DNA of 64,000 nucleotides from the NCBI RefSeq assembly GCF_000719955.1, contig NZ_JOII01000003.1:1-64000 (forward strand), written 5' to 3'. The position numbers and the translations under genes were made by a program. This DNA comes from Streptomyces albidoflavus (GTDB lineage: Bacteria > Actinomycetota > Actinomycetes > Streptomycetales > Streptomycetaceae). Positions within the stretch are counted from its first letter, which is position 1. Every line of letters starts with the position of its first letter. The notes below the pieces were generated by a model. That model was given only the letters and a program-made list of their open reading frames with translations. It had not been told where the DNA came from and did not search any database. Of the stretch, positions 62,290 to 64,000 are shown one piece after another.

Positions 62290-63876
62290 ATGAGCGAGGC
62301 GATGAGCAGCGACGAGCACCCCACCGAGTCCGCCCCGCACGGCGACGGCAGGCTGGCCCTGGTCACCGGCGCCACCGGCTACATCGGCGGCCGCCTGGCC
62401 CCCGCCCTCCAGGACGCCGGCTACCGGGTCCGCGCCCTCGCCCGTACCCCGCGCAAACTGCGCGACCTGCCCTGGGCCGAGCGCGCCGAGGTGGTCCAGG
62501 GCGACGTCACCGACGCCGAGTCGGTACGGGAGGCGATGCGCGGCGTCGACGTGGCGTACTACCTCGTCCACGCCCTCGGCACCGGCTCCGACTTCGAGCG
62601 GACCGACCGCGAGGCGGCCCGGATCTTCGCCCGCGAGGCCCGCGAGGCCGGGGTCCGCCGGATCGTCTACCTCGGCGGTCTCACCCCCGAGGGCGTCCCC
62701 GAGAGCCGGCTCTCCCCGCACCTGCGCTCGCGCGCCGAGGTCGGCCGCATCCTCCTCGACTCCGGGGTGCCCGCCACCGTGCTGCGCGCCGCCGTGGTGC
62801 TGGGCTCCGGCTCCGCCTCCTTCGAGATGCTCCGCTACCTCACCGAGCGGCTGCCGCTGATGATCACCCCGAGCTGGGTCAACACCCGCATGCAGCCGGT
62901 CGCCGTCCGCGACGTCCTCGCCTACCTGGTCGGCTCCGCCGCCATGCCCGCCGAGGTCAACCGCACCTTCGACATCGGCGGCCCCGACATCCTCACCTAC
63001 CGCGAACTGATGCAGCACTACGCCGCCGTCGCCAAGCTGCCCCGCCGCGTGATCCTCCCCGTCCCCGTCCTCACCCCGCGCCTGTCCAGCCACTGGGTCG
63101 GCCTGGTCACCCCCGTACCGGTTGCCATCGCCCGCCCGCTCGCCGAGTCGCTCCGCCACGAGGTGGTCTGCCGGGAGCACGACATCGCCGCATACGTCCC
63201 CGACACCCCGGGCCGGCCGCTCGGCGTCGACGAGGCGCTCGAACTGGCGATCCGCCGCGTCCAGGACGCCCAGGTCGCCACCCGCTGGTCCTCCGCCTCC
63301 GTCCCCGGCGCCCCCAGCGACCCGCTGCCCACCGACCCCGAATGGTCCGGCGGCAGCCTCTACGAGGACCGCCGCGAACGCCTCGTCGACGCCTCCCCCG
63401 AAGCCCTGTGGCGCGTCGTCGAGGGCATCGGCGGGGAACACGGCTGGTACTCCTTCCCGCTCGCCTGGGCCGTGCGCGGCCGCCTGGACCGGCTGGTCGG
63501 CGGGGTGGGCCTGCGGCGCGGGCGGCGCGACGCCCAGCACCTGAGAGTGGGGGAGTCCCTGGACTTCTGGCGGGTCGAGGAGATCGAGCAGGGCCACCTG
63601 CTGCGGCTGCGTGCCGAGATGCGGCTGCCGGGCCTGGCCTGGCTGGAGATGACCGTCGACCGCGACGAGGCCGGGCGCACCCGCTACCGGCAGCGCGCCG
63701 TCTTCCTCCCGCGCGGCCTGGCGGGCCAGGCGTACTGGTGGTCCGTCTCGCCCTTCCACGCCGTCGTCTTCGGCGGCATGGCCCGCAACATCGCCCTCAC
63801 CGCCGCCCGCGAGGAGAACGCGCCCAGCTCCTCTCCCACCGCCCCCGACGGCACCGTCTCCCGCCCCTCCCCCTGA
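62290..63876 (+). CDS. NAD(P)-binding SDR/NmrA-like protein with DUF2867 domain
   Basis: A 528-residue protein. Residues ~20-300 form an extended-SDR/NmrA-type Rossmann domain (VTGATGYIGGRLAPALQDAG, then VDVAYYLVHAL). Residues ~340-500 form a DUF2867/polyketide-cyclase-like domain (ALWRVVEGIGGEHGWYSFPL). The usual SDR Tyr-x3-Lys is not obvious, so it may bind NADP(H) without being an ordinary reductase. ATG 62290 has an AGAGG site only 2 bp away; ATG 62302 is possible. The photolyase gene starts 32 bp after its stop, a pairing seen in light-inducible loci of other Streptomyces. Confidence 0.85.
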   Translation: MSEAMSSDEHPTESAPHGDGRLALVTGATGYIGGRLAPALQDAGYRVRALARTPRKLRDLPWAERAEVVQGDVTDAESVREAMRGVDVAYYLVHALGTGSDFERTDREAARIFAREAREAGVRRIVYLGGLTPEGVPESRLSPHLRSRAEVGRILLDSGVPATVLRAAVVLGSGSASFEMLRYLTERLPLMITPSWVNTRMQPVAVRDVLAYLVGSAAMPAEVNRTFDIGGPDILTYRELMQHYAAVAKLPRRVILPVPVLTPRLSSHWVGLVTPVPVAIARPLAESLRHEVVCREHDIAAYVPDTPGRPLGVDEALELAIRRVQDAQVATRWSSASVPGAPSDPLPTDPEWSGGSLYEDRRERLVDASPEALWRVVEGIGGEHGWYSFPLAWAVRGRLDRLVGGVGLRRGRRDAQHLRVGESLDFWRVEEIEQGHLLRLRAEMRLPGLAWLEMTVDRDEAGRTRYRQRAVFLPRGLAGQAYWWSVSPFHAVVFGGMARNIALTAAREENAPSSSPTAPDGTVSRPSP

Positions 63877-63908
63877 ACGCCCCCCACCGCCCTCCCGGAA
63901 AGAGCGTC

Positions 63909-64000
63909 ATGACCGTCTCCATCGTCCTGTTCACCTCCGACCTGCGGCTGCACGACCAGCCCGCGCTGCGGGCCGCCCTCGACGCGACCGACGCCGTCGT
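63909..64000 (+). CDS. Deoxyribodipyrimidine photolyase (5' end, partial)
   Basis: The first 30 codons read MTVSIVLFTSDLRLHDQPAL and RAALDATDAVV. These match the N-terminal antenna-binding domain of cryptochrome/photolyase proteins, in which WFRxDLRLxDNPAL is typical. The gene is cut by the window end. The ATG has a GGAAAGAG site. It is probably co-transcribed with the SDR/DUF2867 gene and repairs UV-induced pyrimidine dimers with blue light. Confidence 0.88.
   Translation, partial: MTVSIVLFTSDLRLHDQPALRAALDATDAV

Overview
The window is chromosomal DNA from a high-GC actinobacterium, almost certainly a Streptomyces. Evidence is the strong G/C preference at third codon positions, many GTG starts, a Streptomyces-type 5S rRNA 3' end at the left edge, a maltooligosyl-trehalose/glycogen gene set, an SAV2148-type HEPN protein, and the actinobacterial sulfur-assimilation operon with its cysteine-ending leader peptide. 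No plasmid, phage, IS or CRISPR feature was seen; this reads as core-to-semi-core chromosome with about 50 protein genes.

Layout. 1-87: end of an rRNA operon and its terminator. 0.15-13 kb: a small phosphotransferase, a GTPase-associated protein 1 homologue, a Nudix hydrolase translationally coupled to treZ, an FHA protein, an M14 peptidase, then treY and glgX. 13.3-20 kb: HEPN-domain protein, DnaQ-like exonuclease, phosphotransferase, an ABC-2/DUF3533-like exporter divergent from a MarR regulator, an MscS channel and an unknown protein. 20.6-23.1 kb: secreted subtilase, glutathione peroxidase, methyltransferase. 23.27-23.77 kb: a noncoding array of a roughly 30-bp repeat, six direct copies facing five inverted ones.

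33.6-23.8 kb (minus strand): a sulfur operon in the order leader peptide, siroheme sulfite/nitrite reductase, zinc-ribbon protein, cysH, cysC, cysD, cysN, small ORF, sulfonate-type ABC transporter (binding protein, ATPase, permease), sirohydrochlorin chelatase. It covers sulfate activation, reduction to sulfide, uptake of organic sulfur and supply of the siroheme cofactor, with most junctions overlapping by 4 bp or nearly touching. 33.8-38.8 kb: GNAT, GAF/winged-helix regulator, a second 30-bp repeat site, a shortened P-loop kinase, and a TetR regulator divergent from a quinone-oxidoreductase-like gene with a long operator palindrome. 38.9-45 kb: AidB-like acyl-CoA dehydrogenase, BrkB-like membrane protein, AraC regulator, VOC protein, homocysteine methyltransferase (mmuM), membrane-anchored EEP phosphatase.

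45-54.8 kb: a PucR/CdaR-type regulator divergent from a three-gene set: an NfeD/YqiJ-like membrane protein, a 699-residue flotillin (YqiK-like) and a 1632-residue protein with a C-terminal AAA-type ATPase. This is the best candidate for an under-described system. 54.8-59.1 kb: SpoIIE-type phosphatase and a FecB/FecCD/ATPase importer led by a cobalamin riboswitch, so probably a B12 or corrinoid importer. 59.2-64 kb: MMPL exporter with a MarR regulator and a 15-bp operator palindrome, then an SDR/DUF2867 protein and the start of a photolyase.
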